Source of the DNA: an uncultured Acetatifactor sp.
Lineage (GTDB): Bacteria; Bacillota; Clostridia; Lachnospirales; Lachnospiraceae
Length of the DNA stretch: 40,376 bases
Reading direction: 5' to 3'
Assembly (NCBI GenBank): GCA_947627535.1
Contig: CANQWM010000026.1
Coordinates: forward strand, 1 to 40,376
Positions 26,015 through 33,260 of the stretch are shown here, piece after piece (position 1 is the first letter of the stretch; the number at the start of each line of letters is the position of its first letter). The notes beneath the pieces were generated by a model. That model ran no database searches. It saw only the letters and a program-made list of their open reading frames with translations, and was not told the origin of the DNA. The translations under genes and the position numbers were made by a program.

Positions 26015-26045
26015 CTATATTTTCACAGATCCCCTGGGCTGTCGA

Positions 26046-26095
26046 TGCAAAAGGGCTGCCTCGTTTTACGGGATTTCCGTAAACGCGGCAGCCCT
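26046..26095 (-). terminator. Terminator of yajC
   Basis: AGGGCTGCC/GGCAGCCCT stem extended by an inner CGTTTTACGG/CCGTAAACG pairing with a short loop, followed on the minus strand by TTTTGC. It starts about 48 bases after the yajC stop. Confidence 0.85.
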
Positions 26096-26142
26096 GCCCG
26101 TCGTTCCTTCCTGCGCCCGCCGGGATCCGCCCGGCCTGCGGT

Positions 26143-26484
26143 TCAGTTCTCTCCCGGCTTTTCCACCCGGCTGATCGCCGACTTATCCATGGGAATCCGG
26201 CAGTTTTTGTTGTTCCCGAACTCCACGATCACGGTGTCGCCGTCAATGAGAATCACCGTTCCGAAGAAACCGGAGGTAGTCTGTACGCTGTCCCCCGTCT
26301 CCAGATTGGAGAGCATGGCCGCAACCCTCTTTTTCTCCTTGCTCTGGGGTCTCATCATAAAAAACCACATGGCGCCGATCACCACCGCATAGATAAGAAT
26401 GATGCTTAAAAGGCCCATGCCGCCACCGCCCTGCGCCGTACCCTGTTCTGCCGCAGCGCCGGCCGCATCCAATAAAATTCCCAT
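26143..26484 (-). CDS. yajC: Preprotein translocase accessory subunit YajC
   Basis: 113 residues: a short Gly/Ala/Gln-rich start, one membrane helix (about 24-42), then a cytoplasmic domain with FMMRPQSKEKKR, GDSVQTTSGFFGTV and VIVEFGNN motifs of YajC. It associates with SecDF during protein export. GGAGGAATT before the ATG at 26484 fixes the start. Own promoter (26610-26638) and an untranslated leader of about 120 bases. tgt lies upstream on the same strand, the usual pairing. Confidence 0.93.
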   Translation of the reverse strand: MGILLDAAGAAAEQGTAQGGGGMGLLSIILIYAVVIGAMWFFMMRPQSKEKKRVAAMLSNLETGDSVQTTSGFFGTVILIDGDTVIVEFGNNKNCRIPMDKSAISRVEKPGEN

Positions 26485-26609
26485 AATTCCTCCGTTCCGG
26501 CGTCTCCGCCTTATTCGCGTCTGGTTGACGCTTTCTTCCCCCAGGCACTGCCACGGGGCTAAAGGGCTTTCCCTCTGCCAGCGCCTGCATTTGCCTGTCT
26601 TAAATAACA

Positions 26610-26638
26610 ATCATACACAAAATCTGCCCGGACAGCAA
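26610..26638 (-). promoter_or_regulatory. Promoter of yajC
   Basis: Minus strand TTGCTG, 17-base spacer, TATGAT, in the tgt-yajC gap. Confidence 0.75.
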
Positions 26639-26682
26639 GTATTTTATGATTTTTTTACGAGGTTTTTATGAACTGTTATCTT

Positions 26683-27813
26683 TTACGGCTCCCCGCTGAT
26701 ACTTTCCAGCTTTCTGCGCTTATACTCCTGAAACCGCCCTTCGTCCAGCGCGTCCCGAATCTCCGCCATCATCGTATTGTAAAAATACAGATTGTGAAGA
26801 ACGCACAGCCGCAGGCCCAGCATCTCCTTCGCCTTCAGCAGATGCCTGATGTATGCCCTGGAATACCTCCTGCAGGCAGGACAGCCGCAGCCTTCCTCAA
26901 TGGGTTTCTCGTCCAGCTCATACCGGGCATTAAAGAGATTGATCTTCCCGTGGTTGGTGTAAAGATGGCCGTGCCTGCCGTTTCTGGTAGGGTACACGCA
27001 GTCAAAGAAATCGATTCCCCTCTCTACGCCTTCCAGTATATTGGCCGGGGTTCCCACCCCCATCAGGTAGGTCGGCCTGTCCTTGGGCAGAAAGGGAACC
27101 ACCTCTTCCAGAACATGATACATTTCCTCATGGGTCTCTCCCACCGCCAGACCGCCCACGGCGTACCCGTCCAGCTCCAGTTCGGAGATGCGCTTTGCGT
27201 GCTCAATGCGGATGTCGTCATAGACCGCCCCCTGGTTGATCCCGAACAGCAGCTGATGGGGATTGATGGTATCCTCCAGCGCGTTCAGCCGCTTCATTTC
27301 CGCCTTGCACCGCTCCAGCCATCTGGCGGTCCGCTCCGCGGACGCCTGCACATATTTCCGGTCCGCCCTGCTGGGGGCGCACTCGTCAAACGCCATCGCG
27401 ATGGTAGAGCCAAGATTGGACTGGATCTGCATACTTTCCTCCGGCCCCATGAAGATCTTATGTCCGTCAATGTGGGAGTGAAAGTAAACGCCTTCCTCCT
27501 TTATCCTGCGCAGACCCGCCAGAGAAAAAACCTGAAATCCGCCGGAATCCGTCAGGATCGGCTTATCCCATGACATAAACCTGTGAAGGCCGCCCAGCTG
27601 CCGGATCACACGGTCTCCGGGCCTTAAGTGGAGGTGATAGGTATTGGAAAGCTCCACCTGCGTACCGATCTGCTCCAGATCGGAAGACGCCACTGCGCCT
27701 TTGATGGCGGCCAGCGTGCCTACATTCATAAAAACAGGCGTCTGAATGACGCCGTGTACCGTATGGAGCTGGGCCCGTTTGGCCCGTCCCTCCGTTTTCA
27801 GTATGCGATACAT
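26683..27813 (-). CDS. tgt: tRNA-guanine transglycosylase
   Basis: 376 residues. Exchanges guanine for preQ1 (queuosine precursor) at position 34 of GUN-anticodon tRNAs. Catalytic Asp89 in LTDSGGFQVFSL, nucleophile Asp271 in DFFDCVYPTRNGRHG, substrate block GGLAVGE, and zinc ligands Cys309, Cys311, Cys314 and His340. ATG at 27813; GGGAGG lies about eleven bases upstream, inside the end of the carboxypeptidase gene, which stops only 3 bases before. The preQ1 synthesis genes are not in this window. Confidence 0.96.
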   Translation of the reverse strand: MYRILKTEGRAKRAQLHTVHGVIQTPVFMNVGTLAAIKGAVASSDLEQIGTQVELSNTYHLHLRPGDRVIRQLGGLHRFMSWDKPILTDSGGFQVFSLAGLRRIKEEGVYFHSHIDGHKIFMGPEESMQIQSNLGSTIAMAFDECAPSRADRKYVQASAERTARWLERCKAEMKRLNALEDTINPHQLLFGINQGAVYDDIRIEHAKRISELELDGYAVGGLAVGETHEEMYHVLEEVVPFLPKDRPTYLMGVGTPANILEGVERGIDFFDCVYPTRNGRHGHLYTNHGKINLFNARYELDEKPIEEGCGCPACRRYSRAYIRHLLKAKEMLGLRLCVLHNLYFYNTMMAEIRDALDEGRFQEYKRRKLESISGEP

Positions 27814-27816
27814 GAC

Positions 27817-28875
27817 TTAAAGTTCCTCCCACAATTCTTCCAGCGTGATTCCTCTGCGCGTAATCTCTGTGGCTGCCTCCACGCCCACATAGCGGAAATG
27901 CCAGGGCTCATACTCGATTCCCGTGACATATTCCTTTCCCTTCGGATAGCGGAGGATAAACCCGTACCGGTAGCTGTTTTCCGCAAGCCATTTGCCCGCG
28001 TCGGTATCCGCGAACTCTTCTTTCAGTTCCCTGTAAGTGGGTGTCACGATATCCAGCGCAAGGCCGATCTGGTGCTCGCTGGCTCCCGGCACCGTCACCG
28101 CCTGACTGGCCAGCTGGAACGCTTCCATATAGGAAAGCCCCTTTTTCATGTAGGCCGTGATCTTCCGGTTGAACAGATATTCCTGACGCGCCGTATCGCG
28201 GTAGGGGGATGTGATGGCAAGCTCCACACCGTCATTCTGGGCGGCCTCCAGCATGTCAAGATAATCGTCTATGATCCGCTCATCACAGTACATGGTTCCC
28301 TTCAAGGTGTCGATCCGTCCAAGGACCACCTCGTAATCCTCGGGAATAGAATGCTGCTTGTTAATCAGGACAAGCCGCCAGTCATCCCGGGAAAACACCG
28401 CATCCGTTTCTCCCTCTTCCGTCTCCGGCCGTACGTCATCCTGCTGTCTGTCTCCGGCCGCCTCCAGAATCTCGGCGGCGCTGTACAGCTCACCCACGTC
28501 CCCGTGGACTTCCAGATAATCGTCGCCCTCCGGCATCACATCGTCATCGTCCAGCAGCTCAATGCTGTCCAGATCGATCTCCACCTGCTCCGCCAGCACA
28601 ATGTCCTGTGCGTCCTCGGAAATGGGATTCAGGCCGTTGTCCGTCCTGTCATCCGAGACAAAGAGCGGGAATGAAAAGCTGCTGTATACCGCAAAGAGCA
28701 GCAAAATCATCGGGAGAAGCGCAAGCCGCTTCCCGTTTCTTCCCACATACGCCGCGGCATGAAAAAGAAACATCCCAGCCGCCATGACCGGGACCGCCAC
28801 CAGACGACAGACCCTGTTCTTTTTTCCAAATCGGATCAGCTTCCTGCGGAAGCGCTCCTCCATCGTTATTTTCAT
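27817..28875 (-). CDS. D-alanyl-D-alanine carboxypeptidase, M15B/VanY-like
   Basis: 352 residues: two hydrophobic segments near the N-terminus (about 25-45 and 50-72), a long acidic linker (about 75-160), then an M15B domain. Zinc-site motifs: SEHQIGLALDI with His268 and Asp275, and EPWHFRYVG with Glu323 and His326. SPYRDTARQ is the substrate-side motif. Trims the terminal D-Ala of peptidoglycan stem peptides at the outer face of the membrane. No vancomycin-resistance genes accompany it, so a housekeeping role is likely. The ribosome binding site of the ATG at 28875 is weak. First gene before tgt. Confidence 0.88.
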   Translation of the reverse strand: MKITMEERFRRKLIRFGKKNRVCRLVAVPVMAAGMFLFHAAAYVGRNGKRLALLPMILLLFAVYSSFSFPLFVSDDRTDNGLNPISEDAQDIVLAEQVEIDLDSIELLDDDDVMPEGDDYLEVHGDVGELYSAAEILEAAGDRQQDDVRPETEEGETDAVFSRDDWRLVLINKQHSIPEDYEVVLGRIDTLKGTMYCDERIIDDYLDMLEAAQNDGVELAITSPYRDTARQEYLFNRKITAYMKKGLSYMEAFQLASQAVTVPGASEHQIGLALDIVTPTYRELKEEFADTDAGKWLAENSYRYGFILRYPKGKEYVTGIEYEPWHFRYVGVEAATEITRRGITLEELWEEL

Positions 28876-28976
28876 AACCGCTACCGTAAAATTCTGTCAG
28901 GCAAACCTGACGCTCCTGCATCCTTGTCACTTACACCATAACATATTTCGGAAGAATGTGCATCCTTTTTTTCTAT

Positions 28977-29029
28977 ATTCCCGCACTGATTTCCGCACCC
29001 TTTTCCAAATTCCCGCACTCTTTTCCGGC
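28977..29029. repeat. Imperfect 20-base tandem repeats (TTCCCGCAC type) upstream of the carboxypeptidase gene
   Basis: On the plus strand, TTCCGCACCCTTTTCC (28991-29006) and TCCCGCACTCTTTTCC (29011-29026) are about 20 bases apart, preceded by a partial copy ATTCCCGCAC at 28978. They lie in the 183-base gap between two minus-strand genes, next to a weak promoter candidate. A short inverted repeat GTCAGG/CCTGAC is at 28896-28911. The gap holds no gene. Confidence 0.5.
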
Positions 29030-29058
29030 CCTCAGGCCATTCTAAAGCCAAAACACGT

Positions 29059-29763
29059 CTACCCTGCCTTATTTTTTCCTTCCTGCTTCCGGATGGGTAT
29101 TCCGTACTGTCTGCCCTTCTCAGCCAGCATCTCCCCGAACTGCAGCCAGCCATCGTTTAAGATATCCGACCGCAGACGGCAGGTGCCGTTTTCCCGCACC
29201 AGCGTCACAACCATCAGACGGTTCTTTTTCTTCCAGCAAATCTCCCTAATCTCATTCCAGGCAATAACCCGGCTTTTTCCGAACAGCGGGACAATCTTTA
29301 TGCTGTACGCAGAATAAAAAACCTTTTTCCGCAGGAAATAATACAAAGAGCAGGCTCCGACCAGCCCGAAGACCCATGGCGAAAAATATTCAAAGGTTCC
29401 CTGTCTCAGTCCTCTCACATAATCGTCAACCGCATTCTCCTCGGACACGACGAGCAGAAACATCGCAACGACCAGAAAACATGCGGCCGGCAGCGCATAG
29501 TAACTGAAGTGGCACTGAAGTACCCTCTCGCGATTTTCCATATCTGTCCGGTTTCGTTTCTCCCAGCGCACGCTTCCGACAAAGTAGAGACCAATCGCAG
29601 CCGCGTAAGCCCCAGCGTTTACCAGAACGATCACGCCGACTCTTGCCACCCATTCCCCGATAAACTCTGTCTCACCCGAAAACAACAGCACAGCCGTTCC
29701 TGTCAGAAAGCCGACCGTGGCAATTGTCAGAATCGTCAATAAGATTTCAAAAAATTTTCGCAT
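29059..29763 (-). CDS. Membrane protein with four helices and a PH-like C-terminal domain
   Basis: Family not firmly recognised. 234 residues: hydrophobic segments at about 5-28, 40-64, 87-108 and 128-147, then a soluble C-terminal part of about 85 residues that alternates short strands (IKIVPLFGKSRVIAWNEI and MVVTLVRENG), resembling bacterial PH-type domains. The ATG at 29763 has GGGAAG upstream. It has a perfect TTGACA promoter and stands alone. Base composition is more A/T-rich than its neighbours. Confidence 0.72.
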   Translation of the reverse strand: MRKFFEILLTILTIATVGFLTGTAVLLFSGETEFIGEWVARVGVIVLVNAGAYAAAIGLYFVGSVRWEKRNRTDMENRERVLQCHFSYYALPAACFLVVAMFLLVVSEENAVDDYVRGLRQGTFEYFSPWVFGLVGACSLYYFLRKKVFYSAYSIKIVPLFGKSRVIAWNEIREICWKKKNRLMVVTLVRENGTCRLRSDILNDGWLQFGEMLAEKGRQYGIPIRKQEGKNKAG

Positions 29764-29800
29764 CTGTTTTCTTCCCGTTTCCGCTTTGGTTCCTGTTTAC

Positions 29801-29829
29801 ATTTTATTGGATTGGTCAAAAGATGTCAA
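29801..29829 (-). promoter_or_regulatory. Promoter of the PH-like membrane protein gene
   Basis: Minus strand TTGACA, 17-base spacer, TAAAAT, 38 bases before the ATG. Divergent from the aroC promoter. Confidence 0.85.
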
Positions 29830-29861
29830 TATCCTCAAGCGCTGCCCCGTCTCTTTTCCAT

Positions 29862-29890
29862 TTGCGTTTTCCCGGCAAATCCGCTATAAT
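29862..29890 (+). promoter_or_regulatory. Promoter of aroC
   Basis: TTGCGT, 17-base spacer, TATAAT, about 58 bases before the aroC ATG. Confidence 0.83.
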
Positions 29891-29948
29891 GAAACGGTAT
29901 CGGAAAACGGAAATTTCAGGAAATACAGAACGGACGGAGGAAAACCAT

Positions 29949-31049
29949 ATGGCCGGTTCATCATACGGAACTGTTTTCAAGATCACCACCTGGGGAGAAT
30001 CCCACGGTAAGGCGCTGGGCGTGGTAATCGACGGATGCCCCGCGGGCCTGGCGCTGGAGGAAGCCCATATCCAGCGCTATCTGGACCGCCGCAAGCCCGG
30101 CGCCAGCGCCGCAGCCACCACCCGCAGGGAGGACGATGCCGTCGAAATACTGTCCGGCGTTTTTGAGGGCCGTACCACAGGGACGCCGATTTCCCTGATC
30201 GTGCGCAACACCTCCCAGATTTCAAAGGACTACAGCGAGATCGCAGCCTGTTACCGCCCCGGACACGCGGACTATACTTTTGACCAAAAATACGGATTCC
30301 GGGATTACCGCGGCGGCGGACGCTCCTCCGGCCGGGAGACAGTGGGAAGGGTGGCAGCCGGCGCCATCGCATGCCGGATTCTGGAACAGCTCGGCGTAAA
30401 CGTCTGCGCCTACACCCGCTCTATCGGCCCTGTGGAAGCAGACTTGAGCCGTTTTGACAAGGCCGCCATCCTCTCCACTCCCACCGCCATGCCGGACAGG
30501 CTGGCGGATGAAGCGGCCATGAAATATCTGGAGGAAACAAAAAAAGCCGCCGATTCTGTCGGCGGCTGCATGGAATGTATCGTGGACGGCCTGCCCGCAG
30601 GCATCGGGGATCCCGTCTTTGAAAAGCTGGATGCCAATCTGGCGAAGGCCGTTATGTCCATCGGAGCGGTCAAGGCCGTAGAGATCGGTGACGGCTGCCC
30701 CGTTTCCTCCCGCAGAGGGAGCGAAAACAACGACGGTTTCTGCGTCAGAGACGGACGAATCCTGAAATCATCAAATCACGCGGGAGGCATCCTGGGAGGG
30801 ATCAGCGACGGCGACCGAATCGTCATCCGCGCCCATGTAAAGCCCACTCCTTCCATCTATCTGACCCAGCATACCGTAAATACGGCCGGTGAGGAAACGG
30901 ATATCAATATCAAGGGCCGCCACGACCCCGTCATCGTTCCCAGAGCCGTTGTCGTCATGGAGTGCATGACGGCTCTGACCGTGCTGGACGCCATGATGAT
31001 AAACATGTCCGCCCGGATGGATTCCCTGCTGGATTTTTACCGGAAATAA
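29949..31049 (+). CDS. aroC: Chorismate synthase
   Basis: 366 residues. Forms chorismate from EPSP with reduced FMN, the last shikimate step. N-terminal TTWGESHGKALGVVIDGCP; FMN-binding YRGGGRSSGRETVGRVAAGA; the RSIGP block; and GRHDPVIVPRAVVVMECMTAL. The ATG at 29949 has GGAGG about eight bases upstream; the open frame extends further up into the promoter and was trimmed. No other aromatic genes are adjacent. Its stop is 2 bases from the stop of the convergent lactonase gene. Confidence 0.95.
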   Translation: MAGSSYGTVFKITTWGESHGKALGVVIDGCPAGLALEEAHIQRYLDRRKPGASAAATTRREDDAVEILSGVFEGRTTGTPISLIVRNTSQISKDYSEIAACYRPGHADYTFDQKYGFRDYRGGGRSSGRETVGRVAAGAIACRILEQLGVNVCAYTRSIGPVEADLSRFDKAAILSTPTAMPDRLADEAAMKYLEETKKAADSVGGCMECIVDGLPAGIGDPVFEKLDANLAKAVMSIGAVKAVEIGDGCPVSSRRGSENNDGFCVRDGRILKSSNHAGGILGGISDGDRIVIRAHVKPTPSIYLTQHTVNTAGEETDINIKGRHDPVIVPRAVVVMECMTALTVLDAMMINMSARMDSLLDFYRK

Positions 31050-31051
31050 GA

Positions 31052-32116
31052 TCAGGGAAGCTTGTAAAACACAATGCAATTGGGAACGTCCACCTTTATG
31101 GGCGGCCCGTTCATGATCATCGTGCCAGCTTCCACGTCCACGCGGAAGAAGGTCATTTCGTTGCTCTCATGGTTCAGGGATACCAGAAACTTATTGTTGG
31201 GAAACAGGCTGGCATCCTTCGGATATCTCCCGCTGATGGGAAGGCAGAATATTTTTGTCAGCATTCCCGTCTCCTGATCCACGCTGAATAAAACCGCCGA
31301 ATTATCCCCGGAATTGGTGCTGAGAAGATATTTCCTGTCCTCCGAAAAGGTCAGGGCGCTGGCGGCGTTGGAACTTCCCTTTTCCCGCTTTACCGTCTCT
31401 ATGGTCTGAATCTTTTCAAAGCAGGGCTGTCCGCCCCTTTCTTCATAAGTATAGACATCGATAAAGCATTTCCATTCATGCACAATATAGATAAATCTTC
31501 CGTCCTTTGACAGCTTGATATGCCGCGGCGCGGAGTCCAGCTCGCTTCGGAGCACGTCTACCAGGGACACCCTGCCGCTCGCGGGATCGAGGCGGTAAAC
31601 ATTCACATGATCCATTCCCTGATCCGCCACCAGAAGATATTTATTGTCATGAGTCATCCGGGCACAGTTGATATGAGGCCGGGAATTTCGCTCCGCAACG
31701 GTGCCAAGCCCTTTGTGAAAGATCTCGTCCGTAATCTCTCCCACGCTTCCGTCCTCGTTCAGACGTAAGACCGTCAGCTTGCCGTCGTGATAGCCGGCCA
31801 CAAACAAGAACCGGTTGGTGTAGTCCACGGACAGATAACAGCCCCTCATGCCGTTTATGGAAGCGAGATTGATCATTTCCAGGCTTCCGTCGCCCAGAAT
31901 TTTATAGGATTCCACACCGAAGTCCGTGATGGAATACAGGTATTTGTTATTGTGGGATATGGTCACATAGGAAGAGTTTGTAACCTCTACCTGATCCTTC
32001 TCCACAAAACGCCCCTTGTCCATATCGACGTCATAGATCTTGATCCCGTGTTTATCGCCGTGGGTATATGTGGATACATAGGCCACATATTTTTCCCTTG
32101 TCTTTGCAGCCGCCAT
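31052..32116 (-). CDS. Lactonase-fold (7-bladed beta-propeller) protein
   Basis: 354 residues made of repeated blades with the pattern S-x-D-x-R/K-Y-L-L (DNKYLLVADQG, DGRFIYIVHEW, DRKYLLSTNSGDN, NNKFLVSLNHES), matching PF10282, which includes 6-phosphogluconolactonase of the Pgl type. No signal peptide, so cytoplasmic. Probably a sugar lactonase, but the family also contains proteins of unknown reaction. AAGGAGG lies six bases before the ATG at 32116, so an upstream in-frame start at 32149 is not used. Transcribed singly. Confidence 0.85.
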   Translation of the reverse strand: MAAAKTREKYVAYVSTYTHGDKHGIKIYDVDMDKGRFVEKDQVEVTNSSYVTISHNNKYLYSITDFGVESYKILGDGSLEMINLASINGMRGCYLSVDYTNRFLFVAGYHDGKLTVLRLNEDGSVGEITDEIFHKGLGTVAERNSRPHINCARMTHDNKYLLVADQGMDHVNVYRLDPASGRVSLVDVLRSELDSAPRHIKLSKDGRFIYIVHEWKCFIDVYTYEERGGQPCFEKIQTIETVKREKGSSNAASALTFSEDRKYLLSTNSGDNSAVLFSVDQETGMLTKIFCLPISGRYPKDASLFPNNKFLVSLNHESNEMTFFRVDVEAGTMIMNGPPIKVDVPNCIVFYKLP

Positions 32117-32150
32117 AGCGCGCCTCCTTGTCGTTTCTGTGTCTGTCATA

Positions 32151-32179
32151 AATATAGCACATCCGCGGCATTTATGAAA
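32151..32179 (-). promoter_or_regulatory. Possible promoter of the lactonase gene
   Basis: Minus strand TTTCAT, 17-base spacer, TATATT. The -10 is good, the -35 weak. Confidence 0.4.
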
Positions 32180-32195
32180 TACTTTTTTTGCTTTT

Positions 32196-32238
32196 CCAAA
32201 AGAAACGGGCGGTCAACCTCCCTGGGGACCGCCCGTTT
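32196..32238 (-). terminator. Terminator of the GlgX-like/DUF5662/Cys-rich operon
   Basis: AAACGGGCGGTC pairs fully with GACCGCCCGTTT around a 12-base loop and is followed on the minus strand by CTTTTGG. It begins 22 bases after the Cys-rich gene stop. Confidence 0.87.
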
Positions 32239-32260
32239 GCTCCATCCGTTCTTTCCGCGC

Positions 32261-32587
32261 TCAGTTGTCGCAGCCGCAGTCCGCATTGCGCGCAACGTCC
32301 GGATGCTCCTGCCAGTTGACAGGATTTCCGTCAAATACACTGCGCGAACACTGGCTGTCTTCCCCGCAGCCGCAGCCTGCATACGACGTCTCCTCCTGAC
32401 AGCCGCCCCCGCTGTTCAGGGATGGGAAACCGCTTCGGATGTTGTTGCCGTTCCCCAGCGCAGAGGAAGCCGGACATCCGCTGCCGCTGCCGTTACAGGA
32501 TGTACCGTCGTTTCCGCAGCCGCCGGATCTGCCGTCGCCGCCTGTCTGGCAGCACAACAGCAAAAGGAAAAGAAAAATACAGTTCAT
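32261..32587 (-). CDS. Small cysteine-rich protein (HCB-like), 108 residues
   Basis: 12 Cys in 108 residues, Gly/Asn/Ser-rich, with an N-terminal hydrophobic run MNCIFLFLLLLCC that may be a signal or membrane anchor. Cys pairs appear as C-C, C-G-C and C-G-C-G. Proteins of this type in clostridia are labelled chorion-class high-cysteine proteins by composition only; no function is known. An in-frame GTG nine bases upstream is possible. Last gene of the operon, 41 bases after the DUF5662 gene, followed by a strong terminator. Confidence 0.75.
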   Translation of the reverse strand: MNCIFLFLLLLCCQTGGDGRSGGCGNDGTSCNGSGSGCPASSALGNGNNIRSGFPSLNSGGGCQEETSYAGCGCGEDSQCSRSVFDGNPVNWQEHPDVARNADCGCDN

Positions 32588-32628
32588 ATGGTTCACCGTC
32601 TCGTTTCTTTACGGTATCATATGCAGGA

Positions 32629-33231
32629 TCATATCCTCCGGTGCAAGTCTGCCCGCGCCTGCCCCGCTTCAGGTTCTTTTTTGATCTTTCTGTTCTTCCG
32701 GCTCACGAGCTCCCGGCGGATACAGGCAAAGGTCTCCTTTTCCCCCTTCTCGGCAAGCATTGTTAGCATCCGCTCCAGTTTTTTTCTGGTGTCGGGATGC
32801 AGCGGCGCCCGGACGGTTCCCCTGTTATAATACGCCAGAGGCGATGCGTCGGTGTATGCTGCTTTCTGATAAACCTTGCAGGCGGCAATGCGGTCGATGA
32901 TCATCTCCGCAATATACCGATCCGGCATGGGGACAGGCTGCCGCACACCATGGCTGTCTCCCAGGCTGTAATCGATCCAGTATTCGTAATGATGCCGGTT
33001 TCTCCCCTGATGATGCATCCAGGCGGCAGAATACCCCTTCTTTTCCCGCTCCGCGTTGTTTGGACTTCTGTTACCCTGATAATACCTGACGCCCGCCATA
33101 AATTCCGTGGGACTGTACTTCGACAGATCGTGCAGGATCCCCTGCCGGTACAGGCCGACCTGAAAACACCCCTTTGCGACCAGGAGCTTATGATATGTGA
33201 TTGTCTTGAAATGCTTCCATGCTTTTCCCAT
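32629..33231 (-). CDS. DUF5662 family protein, possible metal-dependent hydrolase
   Basis: 200 residues. The text LYRQGILHDLSKYSPTEF has an H-D pair at 34-35, followed by HHQGRNRHHYEYW (73-85) and a later ..MIIDRIAACK.. Asp near 113. This spacing of His and Asp resembles HD-type metal sites, so a phosphohydrolase-like activity is possible; this is inference. The basic C-terminus is Lys/Arg-rich. An ATG at 33264 overlaps the GlgX-like stop as ATGA and would add 11 residues; I prefer 33231 because related proteins start near M-x-x-W-x-H-F-K-T-I-T (recalled) and GGAA lies about seven bases before it. Confidence 0.7.
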   Translation of the reverse strand: MGKAWKHFKTITYHKLLVAKGCFQVGLYRQGILHDLSKYSPTEFMAGVRYYQGNRSPNNAEREKKGYSAAWMHHQGRNRHHYEYWIDYSLGDSHGVRQPVPMPDRYIAEMIIDRIAACKVYQKAAYTDASPLAYYNRGTVRAPLHPDTRKKLERMLTMLAEKGEKETFACIRRELVSRKNRKIKKEPEAGQARADLHRRI

Positions 33232-33260
33232 GATACGTTCCGTGATACCCTCTCCCGGTC

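Noticed and set aside
25932..26040. T-box or leader-peptide attenuator before leuB
   Set aside because: The predicted leader is about 50 bases, too short, with no T-box sequence and no Leu-codon run.
26485..26609. preQ1 riboswitch next to tgt
   Set aside because: The leader lies after tgt, upstream of yajC, and lacks the short A-rich pseudoknot motif of preQ1 riboswitches.
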